Shown here: piece by piece, positions 20,343 to 31,166 of the stretch
Layout of the letters: every line of letters begins with the position of its first letter
Position numbering within the stretch: the first letter of the stretch is position 1
From: Welwitschia mirabilis
Lineage: Eukaryota > Gnetophyta > Gnetopsida > Welwitschiales
Direction of reading: 5' to 3'
Assembly (NCBI GenBank): GCA_051453625.1
Contig: JBOZIK010000001.1
Span: forward strand, 49,096,322-49,133,324
DNA: 37,003 nucleotides
The notes under the pieces: model-generated
What the model was told of the DNA's origin: nothing
What the model saw: the letters and a program-made list of their open reading frames with translations, nothing else
The model's database searches: none
Made by a program: the position numbers and the translations under genes

Positions 20343-20945
20343 TTAAATGTCATTACTCGAAATATGATGACCTAAAACTATTCCATTCCTTACTAAGAAA
20401 TAATTCTTTTCCCAATTGAAATGAAGGCTAGTTTTTATGCATCGATTAAGGACTTTTTTCAATCTTTTTAAGGTTTGCTTAAAAGAATCCCCAAAAATAG
20501 AAAATTCATCCATAAATATTTCTATTAACTCATCAATTATGTCTAAAAAAATATCCATCATGAATCTTTAAAAGGTTTAAGGTGCATTATATAAATCAGA
20601 GGGCATTCTTATAAAGGAAAAGATACCAAAAGAAGAGGTAAAAATTGTCTAGGTTTAATCTTCATTGTCTATGCATACTTGATTGTGATCATTATATCCA
20701 TAAAAAAAACAGTAATATACATGGCCTTACATTGTATCAGGGATTTGATCTACAAATGACAAGGGATAATATTCTTTTTTGATGACATCATTAAGCTTTC
20801 TAAAATCAATGCAAACTTATCACTTCCTATCTTTTTTTGGTACTATAGCAATAGAACTAACCCATTCACAATTAGATATGGCATAAATGATTTTTGCACC
20901 TATAAGTTTAATGATTTCTTACTTTACTACTTGCTTAAGGGTAGG
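20343..20945 (-). pseudogene. Athila-lineage reverse transcriptase
   Basis: The path begins LKQVVK.EIIKLIGAKIIYA, ISNCEWVSSIAIVPKKD, then VCIDFRKLND, PLSFVDQIPDTM, HVYYCFFYGYNDHNQ (usually HxYYCFLDGYSGYNQ), TSSFGIFSFIRMPSDL, YNAP. The open part at 20343-20561 has MMDIFLDIIDELIEIFMDEF, then SIFGDSF, LHFNWEKNYFLVRNGIVLGH. These are Athila hallmarks. Two things are odd. The catalytic box reads FMDE rather than FMDD. The insertion usually found between VPKK and the WRVCIDYR block of Athila RT is absent. Confidence 0.9.
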
Positions 20946-21449
20946 GTTAAGTATCCTTTGTGGTTGGCTAATAGGCTTAGCATTATCTTTCAAATAAATT
21001 TAATGCTAAAAAATAGAAGAAGAAACGGCTCTAAGATATTTATGAGTCCAAGAAAAAGCATGTGTTTTGGATTTGAGAAGTTGAAGTAGTGATGCTTCTA
21101 AGAAGGATGAAGACATGCATTAATGGTTAAGGGTTTCTAAAGGTCATTATATAAAAAGATGTATTATAATCCATTAAGTAGTCCTTTTAGTTTCAAATTA
21201 GAATTATCCCTTATTTTTGTTGGAATCCCATATTGAGATAGGAGGTTTTGTATGGTTTTAACATGTTCCACATTATGATTAATGAGAAATTCAAAGTTTT
21301 CATTTCTTTTCTCATTTAAGTTTTTGCTTAAGAGGTTATTATGGAGATTACATGAATGAGAGGAATTAAGGCTTCTTAAAATTTCTTCATATTATTCAAG
21401 ATTATTAAATAAAGTTAGGTTGTGTAAATTAAGGATCCTTTCTTTTAAA

Positions 21450-22110
21450 GGATGATGTTAAATAAGCATGAAGGGTCTAATTTGTTACTCAAGATTAGAA
21501 TCTTATTCCATATCTTTTTTAACTTCATTAAAGACTCTAATAATGAATTTATTATTTCCTACATGACATTCCATAGTTCTTGTTTATGTATCAATAATGC
21601 AATGGACTATTTCATAAAAAGCTCTTCTCAAGAGTAAAGTGTACCTTCCATTATGCTTTACGTCAATAATAACCACATCTATAAGGTAAAATTCCTCTTC
21701 AATTTATATGACCACATCCTTAATAAATATAATTGGTTTTCTAAGAATTGCATTAGCTAGTTCTGACATAATTTATATTGATTCAATTATGTTTTTTTTG
21801 GTCCAAAATTTTTGAAGGTGTAAAATAGTATAATGTTGACACTTGTTTCTATGTCTATTCATGCTTTCTTGATCTATTTGGTTTCTTCTAAGATAATACT
21901 ACTTATGATAACCCCTGGGTCTTTGAATTTTGAAAATTTTTGTACTATTAAGTTAGAAATGAATTGTGAAAACACCCTACTTAGTATGGTTCTTTACTAT
22001 TTTCTCTTAACTAAGTCCTTCCTTATTTTTTTGTATCTAGGATTATCATACAGTATTTTCCAACAAGGTAAATTGATGCTCACATCTTACATAATTACTT
22101 TAAGATAATT
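21450..22110 (-). pseudogene. Athila protease region
   Basis: The minus-strand pieces NYLKVIM.D, KFSKFKDPGVIISSII (usually PPKLKDPGSFTIPCTI) and DIETSVNIILFYTFKNFG (usually DLGASINLMPLSxFxKLG) mark the Athila aspartic protease. ELANAILRKPIIFIKDVVI and a decayed LILGRPFLAT-like region (YTLL.RRAFYEI) follow. The catalytic D-x-G has become D-I-E. The 91-codon plus-strand frame over this stretch is a shadow. Confidence 0.75.
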
Positions 22111-22599
22111 ATCATACATAGGATTAGTCCTTAATCTTTCTAACCAAAGAGTTATGATTTTATTTATCATGTTCTCATTGGTTGTGTTATGATTGAATTT
22201 TTCTTTAAAAGCTAAAGGAAAGCTATGTTGATCAAGAATTTCTATGTTCTCATCATGGATTGATCTTCTTGGTTGTGAGAAGTGGGAGCTACTTGATTAG
22301 GAGTTGTATCATATCAACTTCTTTTCACTATCTTTCAATCCTTTTTAACGTCATTTGGATTGGAAATGGTTTAGGTTTTAAGGAAGACTTAGGGTCTTTG
22401 ACTTCCTAACATGGTTTATTGAAGGATTTCAATTAGATTTTCTAAGTTCTTTATTTGATTCTCTAAATTGTCGTTGGTTTTTTCCTACATATTCTTCATT
22501 TCCTTCATTAAATCTTTAAAGGATTTAGGTTGAAAGTTATGAAGTTTAAAATCATTGGACTAAAAGTTATTTGGCTGAAAGCTATTAGGTTGAAAGTTA

Positions 22600-24190
22600 T
22601 TTCTTCTTTATTTGTTATCAAAAGAGGTCTAAAGGATGGTTGTGATCCCACATTTCATGGCTGAAATTATTGATTTTTTCTAAAGTATCAGGTCTTTTAT
22701 TATATGCACAAGTTCCTTCATAGATCATTTCTCTACATGTTGGTAAAGCAAGATAATCTTTAGTGTAATGGGAGTTGTCTTCACATATTTCATAAAGAGA
22801 GTAAGGTATTAATAATTGAGGTTGTTGATTTAACATTTTTACATTAGCCAAGGCTTTGTGTAAGTTTCTAATGTGTTGGTAAGATATTAAACTAGGTTGC
22901 TAGGATTANNNNNNNNNNGATTAAGTTCCTATTCATGTTGTATGTTCTTATTGTCTTTCAAAATTTTCCTTAGAGTTCTATTTTCTTTGATGATTGGTTT
23001 AGGCCATGTTTAACTAATTTCTATCAATCCTTTCAAAGATTTCTAAGAATCCTCTAAAGTAAAGTTGAGCAAATTTCCCCCACATCAAAAATCCACTAGT
23101 TGGTTGATTTGGCTATTTAATCACTATAGAAGTAGTTAACAAGTTTTACTCTTGAAAACACATGTATAGAATTAGATGAGACAACAATTAAAAATCTCTT
23201 ATAAGTTGTAGCATGATTCTCATACAGTTTTTATACAAAGTTGATAATTTCTTTTTTTCTTTTTCTCATGGTTGCATCACTTATAATTATTTTTATGAAG
23301 ACATCTTAAACTTAACTATAAGTTTTAAGGATTTTATGTGGAATAGTTTTCAACCAATTTTTAGCCTTGCCTCTAAGGATGAAAGAAAAAATAATAATTT
23401 AAGTCTTATTAGTTACCTTCTTTTTTTTCATTTTCTAAAGTAAGAATGAGTTATTCTATTTCTGCTAAGTGTTATAAGAGTCCTTCTTTATCTTCTCCTG
23501 TGAAAGTAGGATAGGCTTGCAAGTTTTGAGTCTTACATCATCTCTATGGGGTAGGTCAAAAGGGTTTTGAATCTTTTTTTTTTTTTTAAGCTATTAGTTC
23601 CTTAAGAGTTAAGGTAGAAGTAGGAGAAAAAGCAAAGTTAAACATTTTTAAAGGTCTAGAAGGAAAAAAATATTTAAAAGTTAGAAGTTAAAGAGGAAGA
23701 TGGTTTAAAAAAATTACTTTTAGAAATAGGTAAATTACTTTTAGAAATTTAAAAAGTAAAATAATCATCTTTCTCTATTCTATATTGAAATGAAACTTTC
23801 TCATCTTAATTTCTTGCATTGAAGTCCACTAATCCTTCTTTAATTATTTAGCTAGCATGTTTTTTCTTCCACTGATGCTTTATCTGTGTGATCATTTCCT
23901 TGCATTTTCATAAAAGATTAAAACAAAATTCTTTACATCCAAATGGAAAAACTCTATTTTTGATTACATGAAGTGCAAGGAGGAGGCTATACCAATTGTG
24001 GATGTAACATGAAGTGTAAATCAAGTCTATTGAAAATGATGGTAATATTTAGAAGTAAAACTAACAAATATTAGAAAATCAATCTGAACTAAGAAAGTAA
24101 AGTGAAAACTAAATTAAGAAGATAAAAAATTGTATATACACACTACACAAGTAAACATTTTAAAATCAATTTGCTTACTTGAATAATAAA
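22600..24190 (-). pseudogene. Athila Gag
   Basis: The capsid core is at about 23100-23540: FSFILRGKAKNWLKTIPHKI (usually FPFSLRGKAKNWL..LP), then FIKIII, RKRKKEIINF and a weak W-E-RFK..L region. A zinc-knuckle-like segment lies in the open piece 22618-22851 (YEICEDNSHYTKDYLALP, close to CxxCxxxHxxxxC with one Cys changed to Tyr). The N-terminal part up to the primer site is too decayed to read. A 10-N run is at 22909-22918. Confidence 0.75.
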
Positions 24191-24219
24191 AATCAACCTT
24201 TTAAACTTCCTTAGACTTC

Positions 24220-24237
24220 TCCCTGGCAATGATGCCA
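24220..24237 (-). other. Athila primer-binding site, tRNA-Asp type
   Basis: The plus strand reads TCCCTGGCAATGATGCCA. Its complement is TGGCATCATTGCCAGGGA, against TGGCGCCGTTGCCGGGGA expected for tRNA-Asp priming in Athila. All three differences are G-to-A or C-to-T. Three bases separate it from the LTR. Confidence 0.85.
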
Positions 24238-24240
24238 ATT

Positions 24241-25791
24241 TTTTAGAGTATGAATCATGTGATTAATCTAGTATTTTTTTCTAATAAATGCTTCAACTTT
24301 AATACTTATAATTCTCAATAAACTTATTCAAAACACACTAGTATATGGGAGTTAATTCAAATGTCATACTCTAGAGAGGAATTCTAAATAGAAAGTTAGA
24401 AGATTGATTTAATTAAAAATTATAGAACTAAAATGATTTTCTAATATAACTTAGAACTAAAATGCAATGATGTAATAGATAAATGCAACCTAAATGCAAA
24501 TCCTAATCAATTACACCAACTTGTTATCACCCAATTTAGCCCTCATAATCTATATCAATTACAAATAAGTTTCACTTCAATGCAATTAACATAAATTATA
24601 AAGAAGATTAGAAAGCAGTTTGACAAGAACATTTTAATTAATTACTTTATTAATAAAAAAATTTATATTCTTTTATAAAGCAAGAACTCCTCAATGAAGA
24701 AGACATAGCCCAATACTAAGAAACAACTTTCTTTGTAACTAAGATGAATCACTTTCTCAATCGATCTTCAAATCATCACAAGACCAATTAATGCACCAAA
24801 GATGATAAATGAGGATCTCAGTGGGGTATTTATTAATTTGAAATGATGATGAGGATCATCAAAGAGTTCTAATAGATCAAAGGCAATCAATGATTTCATA
24901 ATTGATGGAGTTTGTTTTGTATTCATTATAGCTATCATCTACTTGAATGTCATCCAGATGACATGATGGATAATAGTTTATCTCTTCTACTAATGGATTC
25001 TTGTCTTTCACGTGCCTTCTTAGTGATGGTGAGTTTCATACTTTTGGTTTCATCTAGGTACCATCTGGATGACTAAGTGGATAACTTTGAGCTATTAATT
25101 TGTAAGTTCTATTTCTTATAATCCTACTAGTTATCCTAGGTGCTGTCTAGATGATCAAGTGAATGATATGTTATATTTAGTCTTTTTCTACTTCCTTATG
25201 ACATAATTGGCTTTATTCTTAGAATATAAAATTATTTCTTGCTGAAACTATTCTTTCTTCATGGTTTTCAAGTATATTGATAAAGATTAGACATTAGCTT
25301 AAACATAATCATAAATTCTAAATTAATTGACACATTGCTATCTCTCTCAACGGTGCTGAATTTTATGATATACTCTATTAGCTTTAAGAGCTATCTTTAA
25401 GATGTGATTTAAATACTTTAATGGCTATTTTTATTTGGAGTATTGTTCAGATGATAGGGTGAATGACTATTAACAGAAATCTAGTTTTTCTATTTGTTGA
25501 TTCTATTGGCCATTTGTTTTATTTTCATTCAGATGATGAGGTGAACGACAGTCTTTTCTTCATCCTCTAGCCTTGATCATCATTTATCATTCTGCATTGG
25601 ATTCACAATGCTTTAAAAATTTTAGGGAGTATGAAATATGTTTGAAAATAATTCATTATCTCTAAATTTGTTGTTCTATATGATCATCACAATTAAGCTT
25701 CAGATTCTTCCTGTTTAGCTTAGAAACTTTTAACTATGCTTAAAACATACTCTAGACATCATGTTAAATATCACCAATTGGGCTCATAAAA
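24241..25791 (-). repeat. Athila 5' LTR (1551 bp, uninterrupted)
   Basis: It aligns with both halves of the interrupted 3' LTR and shows the empty copia target CCTAC at about 25123. It holds five dispersed copies of an inverted-repeat motif (about 24947, 25061, 25144, 25445, 25526). The outer end is eroded (ATAAAA in place of GCAACA), but the flanking TTCAT fixes it. Confidence 0.92.
24947..24964. promoter_or_regulatory. Perfect 8-bp inverted repeat in the Athila LTR
   Basis: ATGTCATC-CA-GATGACAT has fully complementary 8-base arms. The partner LTR has the decayed ATGTCGTCAGACAACAT at 10673. The LTRs of the second Athila family have ATGTCGTCCACACGACAT at about 30684. A regulatory role is inference only. 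Confidence 0.6.
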
Positions 25792-25796
25792 TTCAT
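25792..25796. repeat. Target-site duplication TTCAT, right copy
   Basis: Identical to 9936-9940. Together they bracket the Athila element inside the LINE. Confidence 0.88.
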
Positions 25797-27340
25797 TCTA
25801 TATGATGGAAGGAGTTTTAAGTAGGAATGGTGTGAAATATTTCTTAAATTTGTACATAGGAAAATTAAACCTTAGGACATCATCAACCTGAAAATACCTC
25901 CTTTTCTAGAGGAAATAAAAGAGGTAATATTTTCAATCTCTAGTAAGAAATATCATGGTATTGTTAGTTTTTTAATTCAATGTTTTAAACACTACTATAA
26001 TCTTATTAAATAAGATTTCATGAAAATGATTTTTAAATTCTAAAAGATAGGTACTATTTTAAAATAAGTTAATTGAACTTGCATTGTTTTATTTTCTAAG
26101 AAGATTGATGTTAAATCTATGAAGGGTTAGTTGGCATACATAATTTATAAAATTCTTTTAAAATTATTATCATTAAGGCTCAAGTAGATCTTTATTAGTG
26201 CTTAAAATAAGTAGGATATGTTTGATAGAGAGAGATTTTATTAATTAGTTCATTTAATTCAAGAAATTATTCACTTAGCTACTTAGTAAAGTCCTTTTAT
26301 TACTTGAAAGTTAGATATTTTAAAAGCTCATAATAATATCAATTAGAACTATATGATTAGCATCCTTAATGAATTTGCCTTTCCTTCTCAAGGGAATACT
26401 AAAATTTAATCTTGTTTTAGTTTAAGTAATTTTAATATCTTAGTTTATGGATTTATAATTGATTTTATATATTCTAGCAATTGTCATGGATAATGAGATT
26501 CTATTTTTCTTATCTTTTCATCATTGTAATTGAATTGTTACTGCTAAATTAAGATTTTTAACATAATAAAAAATGAATAAAGACATTATTGCTACATATG
26601 GCCATCTTGAATCCACTCATTCCCAATTTATTAATGATACTCTTATTTTTTATAAGAATAAAGAGAATTATGTGCTAAAACACAATGAGAAATTTAGCGA
26701 TCTTTTTTTGATGGCCTTAGATATAGGCAAGAGATAGAATAGCTTCCAATAAAAAACATAGGGATTCTCCTATTTGTTAATAAAATGAATAAGAACTTTG
26801 ATAGGAGATTCTCAATCAGATTGATAAGATACTTAGTAGCTAGTAAGCTTAATTATCATCTTAAGTAAGAAAATTACAACTAATAAAGTCTTATTTGCAT
26901 GAAGTTCCTTTGTACATAATGTTAACTTTAAAGGCCCTAAAATCTATAACAAATTCTATTGAGAAGATTAAAAGAAATTTCCTTTGATCTAATAACAAAA
27001 CAAAAATTCTTCATTCCATCAAATGGAATGATGTGTGTAAGCTAAAGTAGTATAAAGGTGTAGGTATAAGGATATTTTATCAATCAAAATAACTTTCAAG
27101 AGGAAACTCATCCTAATAATTAGACATAAAAGATAATAATTAGAATTAAGTTATAAAGAATAAAAATTTATATGGCAATGCTACTTTTTATAATATGCCT
27201 AGAATGACTCTCCAATTTAGAAATGGTCTTAAAAATCAAGTATTTATTAGATGGATTGAAACTTGGCTTAGATAGAAGGAAGAATACAAATATGATATCC
27301 AAAACGTTTATGATACTCTAGACATTTTGGTACTTATGAT
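25797..27340 (+). pseudogene. L1-type LINE ORF2, 3' half: RT and C-terminal region
   Basis: This continues the endonuclease half at 8857-9935. Near 25890 it reads PPFLEEIKEVIFSISSKKYH (usually F.EEEI..A.F......PGPDG), followed by IQCFKHYYNLIK and LK.VN.TCIVLFSKKID (usually N.T.I.LIPK), then YKIL.KLLSLRLK. Near 26620 SQFINDTLIFYKN is the decayed QFADDTLIF box of LINE RT. From about 26880 come LHEVPLYIML, IEKIKRNFLWSNN-like text and HSIKWNDVCKLK..KGVGIR, the zf-RVT region (usually FLW......K...V.W..VC.PK..GGLG). The end of the ORF and a poly(A) tail were not identified. Stops are abundant. Confidence 0.8.
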
Positions 27341-27344
27341 AAGA

Positions 27345-28430
27345 CAACCAAAGTTTAAAATAATCATATTATTACTCTTAAACTATAACTATTTGCTTAA
27401 AAATTAATCAAAAACTAGCATTCACCTAAATCTCATTTAAGTGAAAAAGGCATCATTGATGATACAAAATATGTCACCTATGTTTTATTAAAATATAATA
27501 GATTCAAATTCATTAGAAAGGGACTATCTAATATATAAGATTCTATCTTTATTAATGGAGATATTTTAATATGTATTAGTTACTATAATAAAACCTATGT
27601 TGAAAATAAGAAATAAGTTTAAAATGTCCTCATCCTTTATATATTCTACCAGTTTTGTAAATTAAGGAATTAGTTCAAGATGCTTTGATTTTAAACTTAC
27701 ATCTATGAACTTAAATTCTTAAAAAGTGGAAACATTATGTTGAAAAACATAGCTCTTTCTCTTTTATTCATGATTTTCATGAACCTAGACTCTTATGGAA
27801 ATAAGATGCTAAATTTGTAGTGCTTTTGATAATTTAAAGTTATGGGGTGTTGTAAATAGAAATGGATTTTCTTAGTGGTTTCTAGATATGTAGAGGTACC
27901 TTTCCTCTTTTGCTTAGGCACTCAGTTAATCATCTTTAAACGATTGAACCTTTATGATAAATGTCATAGTTTTTTAATTTTCTTTTAGTTCCCTTTAAAT
28001 ATTAGGGATTTTTATAAAAGGAGAAAGTTTCTTGATTAATAAGACGTTCTCTTTAAATAAATTTAGATTATTTCTTAAAGAATATGATGATAGAACAACT
28101 TTATCATATTTGCATGTTTGTTGTAATAGATAGATCTATTCCTCAATCTCATGAATTAGAAAAATCATATGATGTATTATCTTTAAAATGGTCTCTTTCA
28201 TTTGTAAGCAGTGTCCTTTAATTTTGTGGCATATGTTTTAGAAGAAATCCACTATTTTATTTATGATGTTATAAATGGTGATTTAAAATCTTTACATCAT
28301 ATGAATTTGTTTTTTGTTTATTTAAATGGAAGAACATGGAAGATCTTAGTCCAATTCTTAAACAATGATCTAAGATATATATTTTTATTCAAAGATGTAA
28401 GTAAAAGCTCCTAAGATATAAAAGACTTAG
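27345..28430. other. Unassigned decayed coding-like sequence
   Basis: Peptide-like stretches appear on the plus strand (for example a DDTKYVTYVLLKYNRFKF segment near 27460 and a 67-codon open frame at 28211-28414), but none matches a family I know. It may be the C-terminal and 3' UTR part of the LINE or a further buried element. Confidence 0.4.
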
Positions 28431-30355
28431 TAATCTCCTATTTTATTATTCTTGTACCTAATTTTTTTTGGAGGAATCTCGCTGATGAAGCCTAAATTTT
28501 GGACAAACTAAGGTATTAATAATCAATATTTTGCATTAATTTTTAAACTTTAATATTGTATTTAGAGTTGTTTTTGTACTTTTTAAATGATAAATACCTT
28601 AAACATTTAATAAGCTCAAAATAATGCATTACAATCTAGTTCAAGGCTTTTTGCAATGCTTGTAACAAGAAAATCAAGATTGAGGGTGAATATGTCATTC
28701 ATAGATGAGTACTTCAATGTAGAAGCTCTATAGATGATTTATAATTCCTTTTTCATCATCATATATCATCATATTTCTAATGTAACTATTCTGATTCATT
28801 TTAACATTGGATGACATCAGAACCTTTTAGAACATTAGTACCTTAGAAAATTACATTTTGAAAGCTATAATTTATATATGTATAGTCAGTTTTGAGTCTA
28901 ATGTAATGAATTCATGTATTGTAAGCTTTAAGAGATAAAATTAGATCAAGTTTTATTTTTTTTGATTTTTAGTAGTTATTTGTGAAACTACTTATGACAC
29001 TACAGCACTGATTCCAAGTGTACGCCATCTGATGGTTTTCCCTACAAACTCATGTATCACATGTGAATTGGTAGTGGTTTTGGTAACTTCTCAGCCTGAG
29101 AATAACCCTCTTGTGCCTATAAAAATTCCTCTTAGTGCTTAAAATAATATCACAGCATTATTATGTCTTTTTTATGCTAATTTTACCATTATTAAGTATT
29201 GGAAGGAGATTTTGTATCAATTCTCTCTCATTTTATTATTTCCAGGTTGCTCTTCTCTCTATATCAACTTTAGAAACCTTATACATTTGTTATTTACATC
29301 TTTGAATGTTACTAAAATCCATTTTTAATTTTCCAAACCCTTTCATATACCATTGTTTGTCAGCTTTTCTCCCATTTCCATCCATATGGAAGGCATTACA
29401 AGGGTGGTGAAGTGCACGTGATTGGGTGGTACAAGAAGAGAAGAAGATATCAAATGTTATAAACAATTAGATGTAAGAATAATAAAAAGGGTTTTTCATT
29501 AATTTGAAATAAATGAATGTTCTTTTCTTTATGTTTTTCATGATTTAATTACCTAATTAATGCATCTATATCATTAAATTTTTTTGATTTAGTTATTTCA
29601 TTTTATGGGATATTGTATAAATAATGCTGACTAGATTGTTGAACACTTAGTACCTATCCTAAAAATATAAAACTTTGCATGTTTGATCAATTCTTATCAA
29701 AATAAATCATGTGTTTTATTCTTCTTCTTTCTTCTGTCCTTTATTCTTTTCATTTTCTAGTACATTTCTCATGATTCCACCTTTCTTCTAGGGCAAATGA
29801 TGATGAATTTATATTTTCTTCTCTCTAATTATAGTATATTGATATATAAATATTTTCTTTATCTTTTTATAAAATTAAAATTATTCTTTTATATAAGGAT
29901 TATTCTCTATTCTAACTCTTTTTCTTAAAATCAAAGTAAAATAGTAAATTTTAGAATTTGTTTTGGCTATAATACTTTCTGGGCAACTTCAATGATTCTA
30001 AAATTTTATTATAGCTTTCTCTCATGATTTAAAAATTTTCTTTTCTATGGAGTTAAAAGCAAAATGTTTCCTTCTAAAATCCTATTTTTTCAATCTTAGT
30101 TGTAGTTTTACTCAGAAAAATTTAAGAACTGTCAATCTTATTTTTTTTTAAATTTTGCATAGTGAATTTCTCCATTAATGTTAATGTTTTCAAAAATTAA
30201 AGATTCTATCTTGTAGAATTTTTGAGTACATTCAGAATATGAAATCTAGTTTTTTTTTAAAGGTTTTTAGTTTGTTTAGTATTCTTGGTAAAAGTAGTAT
30301 TGATGGTAATGTTTGAAGTTTTTTCTAGATGAACTATTTTTCATTGGTTGGAATC
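28431..30355. other. AT-rich region with one LTR-promoter-like site
   Basis: No recognisable gene. At 29117-29129 CTATAAAAATTCC follows a less AT-rich block (about 29000-29110), which resembles the promoter part of a plant LTR, but no LTR ends, primer site or partner copy was found. Long T- and A-runs lie at about 30140-30260. Confidence 0.4.
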
Positions 30356-30985
30356 TATTGCGATCCCAAATTGTCATGTTTTAATGGTATAATTGGTGAT
30401 GTTTTGTAGGGAACAGGGACTCAATTCAGTCATTTTCAGGAATTTTGTCTTGAATTGATCTAATAATCTAATTATAATATTAAATGCCATATTTCATCTG
30501 GAAGAACAAGAATTCAACCATGACATAAAGTGGAGCAAAAAGTAGAGGAAAAGACCAATAAAATGACTGTTGTCCCCTCTATCATCCCCACAACAAAGGT
30601 CATAACCACAAGAAGACTTGCATTCAAAGGAGGCTGGCAAGGCTGATGCAGTGAGGCTGATGTGGCTTGCTGACTTAACTGTCATGATGGATGTCGTCCA
30701 CACGACATAGGAGACCACATAACCATTACTCATGAATTCAAATAATAATAAGATTTTGACATGGTGGGCTCTGATTGGATGATGCAAGGGTGTCATGTCC
30801 AATGTCATGCCCAGGATGATAGTAATATGATAGTGCTATAACTTCTTCCTAACTAAGTCAATTAAGGTTTAGTTTATGCCTAATGATGTCTTTTCGGCTG
30901 TACGAACCTCCTTGACCTGTGACCACCTTAGGAAAGCTATAAAAGTCCCCATTTAACATCATTTAGTTATCTTTTGACATTGGAG
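30356..30985 (+). repeat. 5' LTR of second Athila-related element (incomplete)
   Basis: Starts TATTGCGATCCCAAATTGTC, matching TGTTGCAATCCCAAATTGTC at 36236, and stays alignable up to a GGCATT/GACATT..GAGGAT block near 30985. It then diverges from the right copy, which continues for at least 150 bp more. A 14-bp local duplication (aggctgatg..agtg) near 30640 is absent from the other copy. A 104-codon antisense frame inside it is considered chance. Confidence 0.85.
30937..30945 (+). promoter_or_regulatory. LTR TATA box
   Basis: CTATAAAAG in the context AAAGCTATAAAAGTCCCC. The right LTR has TTATAAAAA at the equivalent place (36803-36811). Confidence 0.6.
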
Positions 30986-31066
30986 GATGTTGCGCCGCCA
31001 ACTTAAGTGTATTTGATAGGATATTTTGAGTTGTTTTGCAGATAAACTAACAGATAAATGCTCAGT

Positions 31067-31166
31067 NNNNNNNNNNNNNNNNNNNNNNNNNNNNNNNNNN
31101 NNNNNNNNNNNNNNNNNNNNNNNNNNNNNNNNNNNNNNNNNNNNNNNNNNNNNNNNNNNNNNNNNN
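31067..31166. other. Assembly gap of exactly 100 N
   Basis: A placeholder-size gap between the left LTR side and integrase. Its true size is unknown and could include gag, protease and RT. Confidence 0.9.

Larger units (their letters stand above)
9941..25791 (-). mobile_element. Athila-like Ty3/gypsy retrotransposon, hosting a copia insertion
   Basis: Two related LTRs (9941-16826, interrupted; 24241-25791) flank a minus-strand internal region with a tRNA-Asp primer site, gag, protease, RT, RNase H, integrase and a polypurine tract, in that order. RT and integrase sequences are of the Athila lineage. Without the nested copia element it measures about 10.5 kb, normal for Athila. Perfect TTCAT duplications flank it, so both ends are original. 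It interrupts a LINE. All genes are broken and the LTRs are clearly diverged, so the insertion is old. Confidence 0.92.

Noticed and set aside
21833-22108. 91-codon plus-strand open frame
   Set aside because: It is antisense to the Athila protease region, which matches known sequence on the minus strand.
30494-30808. Antisense frame of 104 codons in the left LTR, with a 101-codon counterpart at 36375-36680 in the right LTR
   Set aside because: Both are open, which is striking. However, the copies differ by a 14-bp duplication plus a one-base indel that shift the frame in between, and the product looks like no protein family, so conservation as protein is unlikely.
30990-31005. GCGCCGCC sequence near 30993 as a tRNA-Asp primer-binding site
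   Set aside because: It resembles the start of the Athila primer site only over a few bases and sits where the two LTRs have already stopped matching.
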